Below are positions 28,567-36,218 of a stretch of 64,000 bases of DNA, piece by piece. Source of the stretch: Marinomonas mediterranea MMB-1 (lineage in GTDB: Bacteria; Pseudomonadota; Gammaproteobacteria; Pseudomonadales; Marinomonadaceae). Position 1 is the stretch's first letter; each line of letters opens with the position of its first letter. Location of the stretch: positions 1,240,001 to 1,304,000 of the forward strand of contig NC_015276.1 of assembly GCF_000192865.1 (NCBI RefSeq), in the 5' to 3' direction. Under the pieces are notes generated by a model. The model saw only the letters and a program-made list of their open reading frames with translations. It did not search any database and had not been told where the DNA came from. The translations under genes were made by a program, and so were the position numbers.

Positions 28567-28595
28567 ACCCGAAGGGCGAGCTGCACTTCGGGTTA
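28567..28595 (-). terminator. Hairpin at the end of the slyX operon
   Basis: On the minus strand ACCCGAAG pairs with CTTCGGGT (arms 28586-28593 and 28567-28574), 8 pairs, beginning right at the stop codon of the 45-residue ORF. The trailing CTTTC is a weak T-tract. It could also serve rsmJ from the other side as a bidirectional terminator. Confidence 0.55.
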
Positions 28596-28730
28596 AATTC
28601 GCGCTCTATTTAATTCTTTGTTAACTTTCTTGCCAATATGCTCAATATTGGACGGCGACATTTGGCCTCGAGACACTTGCTTCGAATAAAGAAGCGGTAT
28701 CCACTCGCTGAAGTCAGTGGACTTGTTCAC
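28593..28730 (-). CDS. Candidate small protein (45 residues) downstream of slyX
   Basis: An ORF beginning with GTG at 28730, 7 bases after the slyX stop, and ending exactly where a stable hairpin begins. The predicted product (VNKSTDFSEWIPLLY at its start, SNIEHIGKKVNKELNRARI at its end) is amphipathic and basic at the C-terminus, with no membrane segment. AAGG lies immediately before the GTG, giving unusually tight spacing; an alternative start may apply. I know no family. Position between slyX and its terminator is the main support. Confidence 0.45.
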   Translation of the reverse strand: MNKSTDFSEWIPLLYSKQVSRGQMSPSNIEHIGKKVNKELNRARI

Positions 28731-28737
28731 ACCTTCC

Positions 28738-28956
28738 CTAGTAATGAGGTGGCCTTTCATTGGCTACGTTGATGTTTGATTGTTGTTCTTTTTGAGAGTC
28801 GACGCGTTTTGCTAACCATTGGACCTGTTCTTTCAGGAGTAAGATGTCTTTTTGATGGCTTGCGATCTCGTTATTCAGGCTTTCTATCGTGTCTTCTTGA
28901 TATTGAAGCTTAAATTCCAGCTCATATACATGTTGTTCGAGTTCTGAGGTATTCAT
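28738..28956 (-). CDS. slyX: SlyX family coiled-coil protein
   Basis: A 72-residue protein that is almost entirely coiled coil (LEQHVYELEFKLQYQEDTIE and onward heptads) with the typical SlyX C-terminus PPHY. The molecular role of SlyX is not known; the gene lies beside slyD in enterics, but slyD is not here. It starts at ATG 28956. A 12-base dyad lies about 60 bases upstream. The neighbour on the other side is a divergent membrane cold-shock protein gene. Confidence 0.9.
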   Translation of the reverse strand: MNTSELEQHVYELEFKLQYQEDTIESLNNEIASHQKDILLLKEQVQWLAKRVDSQKEQQSNINVANERPPHY

Positions 28957-29013
28957 AGTATTCTTCAGTATGTTAATCTTACTAGGCTAAGTCGTTAATT
29001 TTCGCAGATATAT

Positions 29014-29045
29014 TCTTAACTATCACTAATTTCTGATAGTTAAGA
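29014..29045. promoter_or_regulatory. 12-base perfect dyad between slyX and csp
   Basis: TCTTAACTATCA (29014-29025) is repeated inverted as TGATAGTTAAGA (29034-29045) around 8 bases. It lies between two divergent genes, and there is no T-tract, so an operator or an RNA hairpin is more likely than a terminator. The bound factor, if any, is unknown. Confidence 0.5.
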
Positions 29046-29225
29046 CATTATATTTGGCGTGAAAATTGCTGAATTTCGATTTGCACCTTTGCTATTTTAG
29101 GGCGTCTAGTTTGTATTGGCTTTCTATTATTGAGAATGGTGTTCAAATTTAGTTGCTAATCATGAAATTCAGTAGCATTAATTTATGTCGTTTACGTAAC
29201 ATTGACTAAACAAGAGATGATAGTT

Positions 29226-29690
29226 ATGAGTTCACAACAGGATACAAAAAACAAAACGAATGGATCTCTCTCTTTTTTCTCATTGAGATCACTTATTACC
29301 AGCATCGTTATCGCGCTTATAACGCCAGTATTGATTGCGAGTGTGCTGGGAGAAAAAATTGAAACAAATTACTTGGTGTATTTTGGATTTATTCTAGTAG
29401 CCGTTTATTTAGGTACTATGATTAGTCAGGGCAGTTCGTCTAGTGCATCGTCTGATGAGTTTGAAGAAGACGAGAATGACGATCGTGAGTTAGGAACTGT
29501 GAAATGGTTTAACTCATCTAAAGGATTTGGTTTCTTAACACTAGATGATGGTGATGATGTATTCGTTCATTATCGTGCGATTCGTGGCCGTGGACGTCGC
29601 TTCTTGGTAGAAGGACAAAAGGTTCGCTTTTATGTCACCGAAGGCGAAAAAGGTAAACAAGCTGAAAATGTTTCTATTATTCGAAACTAA
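29226..29690 (+). CDS. Membrane-anchored cold-shock domain protein
   Basis: A 154-residue fusion. Residues about 21-42 and 48-68 form two hydrophobic helices. A Ser-rich and strongly acidic linker (about 70-87, with [10 protein letters not shown]) follows. The C-terminal ~67 residues are a canonical cold-shock domain with [15 protein letters not shown] (RNP1) and DVFVHYRAI (RNP2). The nucleic-acid-binding aromatic residues are kept. The domain is expected on the cytoplasmic face, tethered to the inner membrane. The start is ATG 29226 with AAGAG at suitable spacing; the frame opens earlier (TTG 29202, ATG 29217) without a ribosome site. tpx follows 24 bases later. Confidence 0.88.
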   Translation: MSSQQDTKNKTNGSLSFFSLRSLITSIVIALITPVLIASVLGEKIETNYLVYFGFILVAVYLGTMISQGSSSSASSDEFEEDENDDRELGTVKWFNSSKGFGFLTLDDGDDVFVHYRAIRGRGRRFLVEGQKVRFYVTEGEKGKQAENVSIIRN

Positions 29691-29714
29691 GCACAATTAA
29701 ATCGAGAGGATATT

Positions 29715-30212
29715 ATGGCTGTTGTTACTTTAAAGGGTAATGAGTTTGAAACCGTTGGTGAGTTGCCTACCGTTGGCACGCAGGCTCCTCAGTTTGAGCT
29801 GGTGAAAACAGACTTATCAACAGCAACTTTGACAGATTATGCTGGCAAAAAAGTTGTTTTAAATATTTTTCCTTCAGTTGATACTCCAACTTGCGCAACG
29901 TCTGTACGTAAGTTTAATGAAACAGCTGCTTCATTAGAGAATACTATTGTAGTATGTGTTTCTGCAGATCTACCGTTTGCTGCAGCACGTTTTTGTGGTG
30001 CTGAAGGTCTAGACAGTGTTGAAACTGGTTCTACTTTCCGTTCAACATTTGGCGAAGATTACGGCCTTGTATTCACAACAGGACCGCTTGCGGGTTTACT
30101 GTCTCGTGCTGTTGTTGTGCTTGATGAATCAGGTAATGTCTTATTTACTGAACAAGTTGCAGAAACGGCTGATGAGCCTAATTATGAAGCTGCGCTAGAA
30201 GCACTAAAGTAG
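29715..30212 (+). CDS. tpx: Thiol peroxidase Tpx
   Basis: A thioredoxin-dependent peroxiredoxin that reduces organic hydroperoxides and H2O2. The 165 residues match E. coli Tpx in length. The peroxidatic Cys60 lies in DTPTCATS and the resolving Cys94 in RFCGAEGL, giving the atypical 2-Cys arrangement. The ribosome site GAGAGG is upstream of ATG 29715. A strong hairpin terminator follows. It could be transcribed with the cold-shock gene just upstream. Confidence 0.97.
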   Translation: MAVVTLKGNEFETVGELPTVGTQAPQFELVKTDLSTATLTDYAGKKVVLNIFPSVDTPTCATSVRKFNETAASLENTIVVCVSADLPFAAARFCGAEGLDSVETGSTFRSTFGEDYGLVFTTGPLAGLLSRAVVVLDESGNVLFTEQVAETADEPNYEAALEALK

Positions 30213-30237
30213 CTTTTAACCATCTCATATAGCGTTA

Positions 30238-30265
30238 ATAAAAGCGGGCTTTTGCCCGCTTTTAT
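30238..30265 (+). terminator. Terminator after tpx
   Basis: ATAAAAGCGGGC (30238-30249) and GCCCGCTTTTAT (30254-30265) form a perfect 12-base stem with a TTTT loop, 25 bases after the tpx stop. The A-rich and T-rich arm ends allow termination on either strand. Confidence 0.92.
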
Positions 30266-30297
30266 TTGCTTAACTTATACTGATTAGAAGCAATAAT

Positions 30298-30723
30298 ATG
30301 ATTACATGTGGCGCTGAAATAAAAGGGAGTGAACTGATCTTGTGTTTGCTTTCGAAACAAGATGGTCTTTTTCAAATCGCAGAGTGTCGTCAAGTTCGTC
30401 ACCCTCTTCACAACCCAAATGAAAGCGAAAGTATTAGAAAATTCCAACGTCTTATTGCAAAGCTTTTTGAAGATTACAAAGTGACGCGTTTGGTAATCAA
30501 AGAGCGACCTACCAAAGGTAAGTTTGCTGGCGGCGCTGTCGGGTTTAAGATTGAGGCGTGTTTGCAGTTACTTGAAGGTGTTCAGGTTGAACTTATAAAC
30601 AACGCTGCCATAAAAGAGGCGCTTCAAAAACACCCTATCCCGATTCCATTTAAAGCGACGGGGTTGAAGGCATTTCAAGAGAGTGCTTTTAATGTTGGCT
30701 ATGCGGCGTTGGCAGAAGAGTAA
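30298..30723 (+). CDS. DUF3010 family protein
   Basis: A 141-residue cytoplasmic protein matching the DUF3010 family. The N-terminus reads CGAEIKGSELILCLLS. Other conserved-looking segments are LVIKERPTKGKFAGGAVGFKIE, trimmed at its ends, and PIPIPFKATGLKAFQESAFN. The early acidic/glycine motif and later conserved acidic residues are reminiscent of RNase H-like folds, but I would not claim a nuclease activity. It is convergent with panD across a 181-base gap that holds only a weak 7-base dyad (30840-30846 / 30886-30892). Confidence 0.8.
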   Translation: MITCGAEIKGSELILCLLSKQDGLFQIAECRQVRHPLHNPNESESIRKFQRLIAKLFEDYKVTRLVIKERPTKGKFAGGAVGFKIEACLQLLEGVQVELINNAAIKEALQKHPIPIPFKATGLKAFQESAFNVGYAALAEE

Positions 30724-30904
30724 TAGCCGCTCTTTCTCTTTGCCGAACATTGTTACCTGCTCTTTGAAAGGTTTGGAGTTGTCGGCCGAGGAGGTAAAGA
30801 AATACTCTATCTGCTACGGGTATATGCATGATCTCTTTAGAGTGTTCTTGAGACAGCGATCAGCAGCAGATAGATTTTGATTTCAAACACTCGTAGAAAG
30901 CAGA

Positions 30905-31285
30905 TTATTTTTTCTGAACGGGAATGGTATTAGTAGAGCGTTCAACGCTATTGTCGCTGTTTAAGTAAACCAATTTAGGTTTAAAGTTACTGGCTTCAGA
31001 CTCTTCCATCTGTCCATAGGCAGCGATGATAACGCGATCTCCAACTTGAACTTTCCGTGCAGCCGCACCGTTCATAGAGATAGTGTTGGAGCCTGCTTCT
31101 GCAAGTATGACGTAGGTTGAAAAGCGCTCACCATTATCGACGTTATAGATGTCTATTCGTTCAAACTCTCTCAAGCCTGCTAGTTCTACAAGATCTTTAT
31201 CGATAGCACAGGAGCCGTCGTACCAAAGTTCTGCTTGGGTTACTTTGGCCATGTGAAGCTTGCCTTTCAATAAGGTAATTTGCAT
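30905..31285 (-). CDS. panD: Aspartate 1-decarboxylase
   Basis: PanD makes beta-alanine from aspartate for pantothenate and coenzyme A synthesis. The 126-residue proenzyme cleaves itself at Gly24-Ser25 in YDGSCAID, where the serine becomes the pyruvoyl cofactor. Length and motif match E. coli PanD. panB and panC are not here. Instead panD follows, by 66 bases, two unknown genes and dapE on the same strand. A shared lysine/pantothenate transcript is possible, since both pathways draw on aspartate. Confidence 0.97.
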   Translation of the reverse strand: MQITLLKGKLHMAKVTQAELWYDGSCAIDKDLVELAGLREFERIDIYNVDNGERFSTYVILAEAGSNTISMNGAAARKVQVGDRVIIAAYGQMEESEASNFKPKLVYLNSDNSVERSTNTIPVQKK

Positions 31286-31351
31286 TTTTTTAACTCGTTA
31301 ATTTTTATAGTGGTTGGATAACTGTGACTTTTAGTCAGTTTGTGAATGTGT

Positions 31352-31726
31352 TTATCTCCAGATATATAGCCCTTCACCATTGGCGTTAATGCGCCACCAT
31401 TGGTCAGGGTCTTCTTCACCTGCTTCTTGCCAGCCTTGAAAATTACATCGAACTTCGGATTGAAGTACTTCAAAGGCGCTTTTAGCGCATTCCATGTCAT
31501 TTTTCCAAGGTGTATTTGGGGAATCGAACCAGATTGAAGTAAAGCGTTTTCCTGCGGCTTTTTCTAAGATGGTCACAGGAATTATATGATTATTATGGAG
31601 AAGTTTGAGAGTGAGTGAAGTATCTGACTCTGAGGTAGTGGATTGAACTTTAAAAGACTGGGAAAGCCATTCAACGATGGTTTCAGTAGGGCACGACAAA
31701 ACGTAAATTTCGATATCTGCCTGCAT
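31352..31726 (-). CDS. Hypothetical 124-residue protein in the dapE operon
   Basis: I do not recognise a named family. The protein is soluble, with no signal. It begins with a strand-like segment (ADIEIYVLSC), has a middle part ILEKAAGKRFTSIWFDS, and ends with GEEDPDQWWRINANGEGLYIW, trimmed here, which is tryptophan-rich and looks conserved. It starts 2 bases after the stop of a small membrane-protein gene, which itself follows dapE, so the three are almost certainly one transcript. Function unknown. Confidence 0.75.
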   Translation of the reverse strand: MQADIEIYVLSCPTETIVEWLSQSFKVQSTTSESDTSLTLKLLHNNHIIPVTILEKAAGKRFTSIWFDSPNTPWKNDMECAKSAFEVLQSEVRCNFQGWQEAGEEDPDQWWRINANGEGLYIWR

Positions 31727-31728
31727 AA

Positions 31729-32001
31729 CTAATCCTTGCGATTTAGCATGTGATAAATTCTCAAAATACTCATGGATAAGTAGCCAATCAGAGACCAGAT
31801 AACGCCAGCTGCTGCGACAATGACGCCTAAAAGTGCAGCCAGCTCCTGAACCATTGAATCAGTCAATGCTCTTTCTGATACGAGAATCATAAGGGTGCCA
31901 AACAAGAACAGCAAGCCGCCTTGTATTAGCTTCATTAAGGCTCGCTTAGGGTCTTTTCCCAGCTTAATAGCGAGCTCGTGTAGTACAGAACGTTTTTTCA
32001 T
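31729..32001 (-). CDS. Small two-helix membrane protein
   Basis: A 90-residue protein with a basic N-terminus (KKRSVLHELAIKLGKDPKR) and two hydrophobic helices, about residues 25-43 and 54-78, ending in a short charged tail. No family is recognised. It lies 22 bases downstream of dapE and 2 bases upstream of the next gene, in an operon of dapE and panD. The topology with both ends in the cytoplasm is inferred from the positive residues. Confidence 0.75.
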   Translation of the reverse strand: MKKRSVLHELAIKLGKDPKRALMKLIQGGLLFLFGTLMILVSERALTDSMVQELAALLGVIVAAAGVIWSLIGYLSMSILRIYHMLNRKD

Positions 32002-32023
32002 TCTAGGTGTGGTTACGTAGTGA

Positions 32024-33190
32024 TTAACCGAATAAGTTTTCTAAAACACCTTCATAAATGCTTGTAAGTTGATTAAGGCTGTTGGCTTCAATATGTTCAT
32101 TTATTTGGTGTATCGTTGCGTTAATTGGTCCTAGTTCGACAACCTGTGTGCCCATTTTAGCAATAAAGCGGCCATCTGATGTCCCGCCCGATGTGGACAG
32201 TGTCGGGGTAATATCGACGGTCTTTTCTATGGCTTTTGTTATGGCGTCGACGAGTTCTCCAGGGCGTGTTAGAAACGGGAGGCCGTTGTAGGTCCAGTCA
32301 ACTTCATAGTTCAATTCATGTTTATCGAGAATGGAGATCACTTTTTCTTTTAGTGAGTCAAAATCCAGCTCTGACGAAAAACGGAAATTGAATTGCGCGT
32401 TTAGTGTCCCTGGAACAACGTTTGTTGCGCCTGTGCCCGCGTTGATATTGGATACCTGGAAGCTTGTGGGAGGGAAGAAATCATTCCCTTGATCCCAGAC
32501 GGTCTCTGACAGTTCGGTAATCGCGGGTGATGCTAGATGAATGGGGTTCTTTGCTAGGTGAGGGTAGGCGACATGGCCTTGCTTTCCGAAGACGGTCAGG
32601 TCGCCACTAAAAGACCCTCGACGACCATTTTTAATAATGTCACCAAGTGTGTTTGTACTCGATGGTTCACCAACAATACACCAATCAACTTTTTCATTTC
32701 GTGCCATAAGCGTATCGACTACACGGGTTGTGCCGTCTACAAATGGGCCTTCCTCATCGCTGGTAATAAGAAATGAAATTTGCCCTTTATGATTCGGGTT
32801 GTTGTCAATGAAGCGTTCTACGGCAATGATCATTGATGCTAGGCTACCTTTCATGTCGGCTGCGCCGCGTCCGTAAAGTATCCCGTCAATGATTTGAGGT
32901 TCGAAAGGAGGTACTTTCCATTCGGCTTCTGGACCTGTGGGGACGACATCTGTATGGCCAGCAAAACACAAGTTTGGCCCGTCATTACCGCGCTTTGCAT
33001 AAAAATTCTTTACGTCACCAAAGGGCATTTTTTCAACAGTGAATCCGATTTTCTCAAGTCGCTTTATCATGGTTTCTTGGCAACCTGCATCTTCGGGTGT
33101 AACCGAAGCTCGAGACATTAGGTCGATAGCAAGTTCGAGAGTTGGTGTGAGCGTATTGTGAGAATCTGTGGTGGGCGACTGTTGAGTCAT
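32024..33190 (-). CDS. dapE: Succinyl-diaminopimelate desuccinylase
   Basis: DapE, a dinuclear zinc hydrolase, removes succinate from N-succinyl-LL-diaminopimelate in lysine and peptidoglycan precursor synthesis. The 388 residues carry [11 protein letters not shown] and [13 protein letters not shown] with metal ligands. SDEEGP carries the catalytic Glu. A GTxxTNVVPG segment is in the dimerisation domain, and the late histidine is in ATIHQINEH. Length is slightly above the E. coli enzyme. The N-terminus has about 12 extra polar residues. dapD and dapC lie 2 kb away on the same strand. Confidence 0.97.
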   Translation of the reverse strand: MTQQSPTTDSHNTLTPTLELAIDLMSRASVTPEDAGCQETMIKRLEKIGFTVEKMPFGDVKNFYAKRGNDGPNLCFAGHTDVVPTGPEAEWKVPPFEPQIIDGILYGRGAADMKGSLASMIIAVERFIDNNPNHKGQISFLITSDEEGPFVDGTTRVVDTLMARNEKVDWCIVGEPSSTNTLGDIIKNGRRGSFSGDLTVFGKQGHVAYPHLAKNPIHLASPAITELSETVWDQGNDFFPPTSFQVSNINAGTGATNVVPGTLNAQFNFRFSSELDFDSLKEKVISILDKHELNYEVDWTYNGLPFLTRPGELVDAITKAIEKTVDITPTLSTSGGTSDGRFIAKMGTQVVELGPINATIHQINEHIEANSLNQLTSIYEGVLENLFG

Positions 33191-33262
33191 GCTTTTCCTA
33201 CTTTTATTTCGCTTTTGCTAATTACGCTATGATAAAGTGTAAGCAGCAAAAAGGGTTATTAT

Positions 33263-33487
33263 ATGAGAATTAGTTTAATTGTATTTTTAGGTATCAGTCT
33301 AAGTGCTTGCAGCTTTTTTCAAGGAAACTCAGGAAAAGTGCAAAATGCCTACTATGTGCCTGTTATTCAGGGTGATAAGAGTCAATCTTCTGGTTCACAG
33401 GGTTCAAATTCTAATCTGACTCCTGTGCAAATATCGGATCAGAAGCAAACTAATCAAGACCCTTATGTGCCTGTTATCTTACCATAG
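33263..33487 (+). CDS. Small predicted outer-membrane lipoprotein with YVPVI repeat
   Basis: A 74-residue protein with a lipoprotein signal ending ISLSAC, lipidated Cys16, and Ser at +2, which favours outer-membrane sorting. The mature part is Ser/Gln/Asn-rich and low-complexity. It holds two copies of a short motif: AYYVPVIQ soon after the anchor, and DPYVPVILP at the very C-terminus, separated by a Q/S/N-rich linker of about 30 residues. ATG 33263 has a moderate AAGGG ribosome site. It is divergent from dapE and convergent with the YffB-like gene. No known family. Confidence 0.75.
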   Translation: MRISLIVFLGISLSACSFFQGNSGKVQNAYYVPVIQGDKSQSSGSQGSNSNLTPVQISDQKQTNQDPYVPVILP

Positions 33488-33504
33488 AAAATTAGGTTTT
33501 CTTT

Positions 33505-33849
33505 CTATTCAAAGATGGCTTCGTATTCAGCTTCTTTGAACCCAAGCGTGATGCCGGCGCCGGTTATTAGTAAAGGGCGCTTGATCATAGCGGGTTGTTC
33601 TATCAGCGTGGTTAACGCGAGTTGATTGTCCATTTTCTCTTTTATGGCGTCATCGAGCTTGCGCCACGTTGTGCCACGTTTGTTGACAATCGATTCCCAA
33701 CCAAGTGTATTAATCCAAGCAGTCAGTAGGGCTTCGTCTAAGCCATCTTTTCTATAATCGTGAAAGGTGTATTCTGTTCCTCGATTATCTAACCAGCGCA
33801 TGGCTTTTTTCATAGTGTCGCAATTTTTGATGCCGTAAATTGTGATCAT
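33505..33849 (-). CDS. ArsC/Spx-family protein, YffB type
   Basis: A thioredoxin-fold protein of the ArsC/Spx superfamily closely matching E. coli YffB: ITIYGIKNCDTMKKA at the start, a single active-like cysteine, FHDYRKDGLD, RGTTWRKLD and IKRPLL. YffB-type proteins bind glutathione in studied cases; the role is unknown. In many relatives it sits next to dapE or dapC/dapD, as here. I chose ATG 33849 to match the family. The frame opens 16 codons earlier (ATG 33897), where AAGGAG lies 12 bases upstream inside a hairpin, so a longer form is possible. Confidence 0.88.
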   Translation of the reverse strand: MITIYGIKNCDTMKKAMRWLDNRGTEYTFHDYRKDGLDEALLTAWINTLGWESIVNKRGTTWRKLDDAIKEKMDNQLALTTLIEQPAMIKRPLLITGAGITLGFKEAEYEAIFE

Positions 33850-33889
33850 TGTAGGGTGCTCTGTTTTGTAAATTGAAGGCATAAAGAAG

Positions 33890-33923
33890 GTACGCATAAG
33901 AAAGTTAGTCTCCTTATGCGTAC
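33890..33923 (-). promoter_or_regulatory. 11-base inverted repeat between dapD and the YffB-like gene
   Basis: GTACGCATAAG (33890-33900) and CTTATGCGTAC (33913-33923) are perfect inverted copies around 12 bases. On the minus strand the hairpin covers an AAGGAG ribosome-type site and the upstream ATG (33897) of the YffB-like frame. No T-tract follows. It may act as an intercistronic hairpin limiting translation or read-through. Confidence 0.6.
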
Positions 33924-33963
33924 TAAGCCGTATATTTGGGCTTTTGGTGTCTATTTGATGAAA

Positions 33964-35001
33964 TTAGTTGTGCGCATGCAGCGCTTCGTTCAAAGCGATT
34001 GCAGTTTTATTGGTTTTGCACTCTATAGCACCGGTTTCTGAGTTGCGGCGGAACAGAAGGTCTGATTGACCTGAAAGCTCGCGCGCTTTCACAGTAGAAA
34101 CAACCTTGTTGTTTTCATCAAGAACCGCAACTTTTGATCCCGCTGTAATGTATAGGCCTGATTCGATTGTGCATCGATCACCAAGGCCAATACCGATACC
34201 TGCGTTGGCGCCAATTAGGCATTCCTTTCCAACACCGATAACAATGTTGCCACCGCCAGACAGTGTTCCCATTGTAGAGCAGCCACCACCTAGGTCTGAT
34301 CCGTTGCCAACGACAACACCTGCAGAAATTCGGCCTTCAACCATGCTCACGCCAAGTGTGCCGGCATTGAAGTTTACAAAGCCCTCGTGCATGACTGTCG
34401 TGCCTTCGCCCAAATGAGCACCAAGACGAATGCGCGACGCATCACCAATACGAACGCCTGAAGGGACGACAAAGTTAGCCATTTTAGGAAACTTATCGAC
34501 ACTGAAAACTTCGATTGTTCGGCCTTCCATACGAGCCGCTAGTTGGCGATCTGCGAGTTCTTTTACGTCGATCGGGCCGTCGCTTGTCCATGCTGTGTTG
34601 ACAAGCAATCCAAACATTCCGTCAAGTACTGTGTTATGAGGCTGAACGAGTCGGTTTGAAATGAGTTGAAGCTTTAAATGTACTTCAGCTGGGTTCGTTG
34701 GTGCTGCATCTTCTGCTAGGACGCAAAGAACAACTGGCTGTTTTGATGCTTTTAATTTTGAAGCAAGTTCTGCTTGTTCAATGTTGCCAGCCTTGAGTAA
34801 AGCTAGGTGTAGACGATTTAAGTCTGCCTCTTCTAGAATTAGGGTTGCATTACCGCCTTCGTAATTTGTGCTTTCTAGAATAGCGTCGACAACGGTATTT
34901 TCAGGGTTAACGGCAGGTGCGGCATAAAACACTTCTAACCAAGCGTTTTCGTTGTTTTGTGTGCCTACGCCTAGGCCGAAAGCAAAAATAGAGTTGCTCA
35001 T
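33964..35001 (-). CDS. dapD: Tetrahydrodipicolinate N-succinyltransferase (Pseudomonas type)
   Basis: DapD succinylates tetrahydrodipicolinate in the succinylase branch of lysine/DAP synthesis. At 345 residues it is of the long Pseudomonas/Actinobacteria type rather than the 274-residue E. coli type. The C-terminal half is a left-handed beta-helix with repeats such as IRLGAHLGEGT, ISAGVVVGNGSDLGGG and IGANAGIGIGLGD. ATG 35001 overlaps the dapC stop by one base (TAATG). The open frame extends 26 codons further, but those lie inside dapC. Confidence 0.95.
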   Translation of the reverse strand: MSNSIFAFGLGVGTQNNENAWLEVFYAAPAVNPENTVVDAILESTNYEGGNATLILEEADLNRLHLALLKAGNIEQAELASKLKASKQPVVLCVLAEDAAPTNPAEVHLKLQLISNRLVQPHNTVLDGMFGLLVNTAWTSDGPIDVKELADRQLAARMEGRTIEVFSVDKFPKMANFVVPSGVRIGDASRIRLGAHLGEGTTVMHEGFVNFNAGTLGVSMVEGRISAGVVVGNGSDLGGGCSTMGTLSGGGNIVIGVGKECLIGANAGIGIGLGDRCTIESGLYITAGSKVAVLDENNKVVSTVKARELSGQSDLLFRRNSETGAIECKTNKTAIALNEALHAHN

Positions 35002-36218
35002 TAGTTCGATTGCTCCAGTTCGTTTAGAGGAAAATTTCTCTTTATAAAATTGCGAATGCGTTCTGCTGCTTCCGCACATAGTTCTTCTTCAGCTACCAAT
35101 GCAAGTCTGACATGGTTGCTTCCAGGGTTTTTGTTATTGACGTCTCTGCCTAAGTAGCTGCCAGGTAAAACAAGGACTGCTTCTTCCTGATACAGCTTTA
35201 CGCAAAACTCCTCATCGTTCATTGGAAGTTGTGGCCATAAATAGAAACCAGCTTCGGGTTTATTAACTTTGATAACCGGTTGCAGTATGTTCAACACAGT
35301 GTCGAATTTTCTCTGGTAGATATCTCTGTTCTGTTGGACGTGCTGCTCATCACCCCAAGCGACAATGGAGGCGGCTTGATGGTGATTTGGCATCGCGCAG
35401 CCTTGGTATGTTCTATATAGTAGAAATGGTTTGAGTAGAGAGGCATCCCCTGCTACAAAACCAGATCTCAGTCCAGGTAAGTTAGAACGCTTGGAGAGGG
35501 ATTGAAAAATAAGACAATTTTCGTATCGATCATTTCCAAGCTGGACGCATGCCTCTAATAGCCCTAAAGGCTTATCCTTACCAAAATAAATTTCAGAATA
35601 GCATTCGTCGGCAACGATGGTGAAATTGAATTTTTTGGCTTGTGCTAATAGAAAACGATAATCGTCGAGTGGAGTGACGGTGCCTGCAGGGTTGTTAGGG
35701 GAGCAAACAAATACGATTTCACAGCGAGACCAAACATCGTCGGGAACGGAGCGATAGTCAACTTGGTAGTTATTGCTTTCATCACAGGCTAGAAATTCCA
35801 GATCTGCCCCCGCTAAAATCGCGGCGCCTTCGTATATTTGATAGAAAGGGTTTGGGCTAACAACGATGCTGTTTTCTTTAGCGCCTACAAGCGTTTGAAC
35901 AATGGCAAAGAGGGCTTCTCGAGTGCCAGTTACTGGGAGTATTTCTGTATCTGGATTTAGCGTAGGTAGGTTAAACCGATTGCAAGCCCATTTTGAAATA
36001 GCTTTTCGGAGTCCGAGGTCGCCTTTTGTGCTCGGATATTTTCTAACCGCATTAAGTGAATTTTGTAGTTCATCAAGCACGATTTGTGGAGCATCATGCT
36101 GAGGTTCACCAATGGTTAGCTTTATAAGTGGCTTGTCAGAAGCGGGTTCTATGTTCTGTAGAAGCTCTGCAAGCTTTTGAAAAGGGTAGGGGTGTAGGTT
36201 GCTAATTAAAGGATTCAT
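35001..36218 (-). CDS. dapC: Succinyldiaminopimelate transaminase
   Basis: A fold-type I PLP aminotransferase that converts N-succinyl-2-amino-6-ketopimelate to N-succinyl-LL-DAP. The 405 residues show VSPNPFYQIYEGAA and SPNNPAGTV. DECYSEIYF is in the PLP pocket, and the Schiff-base lysine is in QSLSKRSNLPGLRSGF. Assignment as DapC rather than another class-I aminotransferase rests on close similarity in style to Pseudomonas DapC and on its place between glnD and dapD. One-base overlaps (TAATG) occur at both ends. Confidence 0.93.
   Translation of the reverse strand: MNPLISNLHPYPFQKLAELLQNIEPASDKPLIKLTIGEPQHDAPQIVLDELQNSLNAVRKYPSTKGDLGLRKAISKWACNRFNLPTLNPDTEILPVTGTREALFAIVQTLVGAKENSIVVSPNPFYQIYEGAAILAGADLEFLACDESNNYQVDYRSVPDDVWSRCEIVFVCSPNNPAGTVTPLDDYRFLLAQAKKFNFTIVADECYSEIYFGKDKPLGLLEACVQLGNDRYENCLIFQSLSKRSNLPGLRSGFVAGDASLLKPFLLYRTYQGCAMPNHHQAASIVAWGDEQHVQQNRDIYQRKFDTVLNILQPVIKVNKPEAGFYLWPQLPMNDEEFCVKLYQEEAVLVLPGSYLGRDVNNKNPGSNHVRLALVAEEELCAEAAERIRNFIKRNFPLNELEQSN

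Noticed and set aside
35002..35079. 26-codon upstream extension of the dapD frame
   Set aside because: It lies inside dapC, and ATG 35001 with a TAATG overlap matches the family start.
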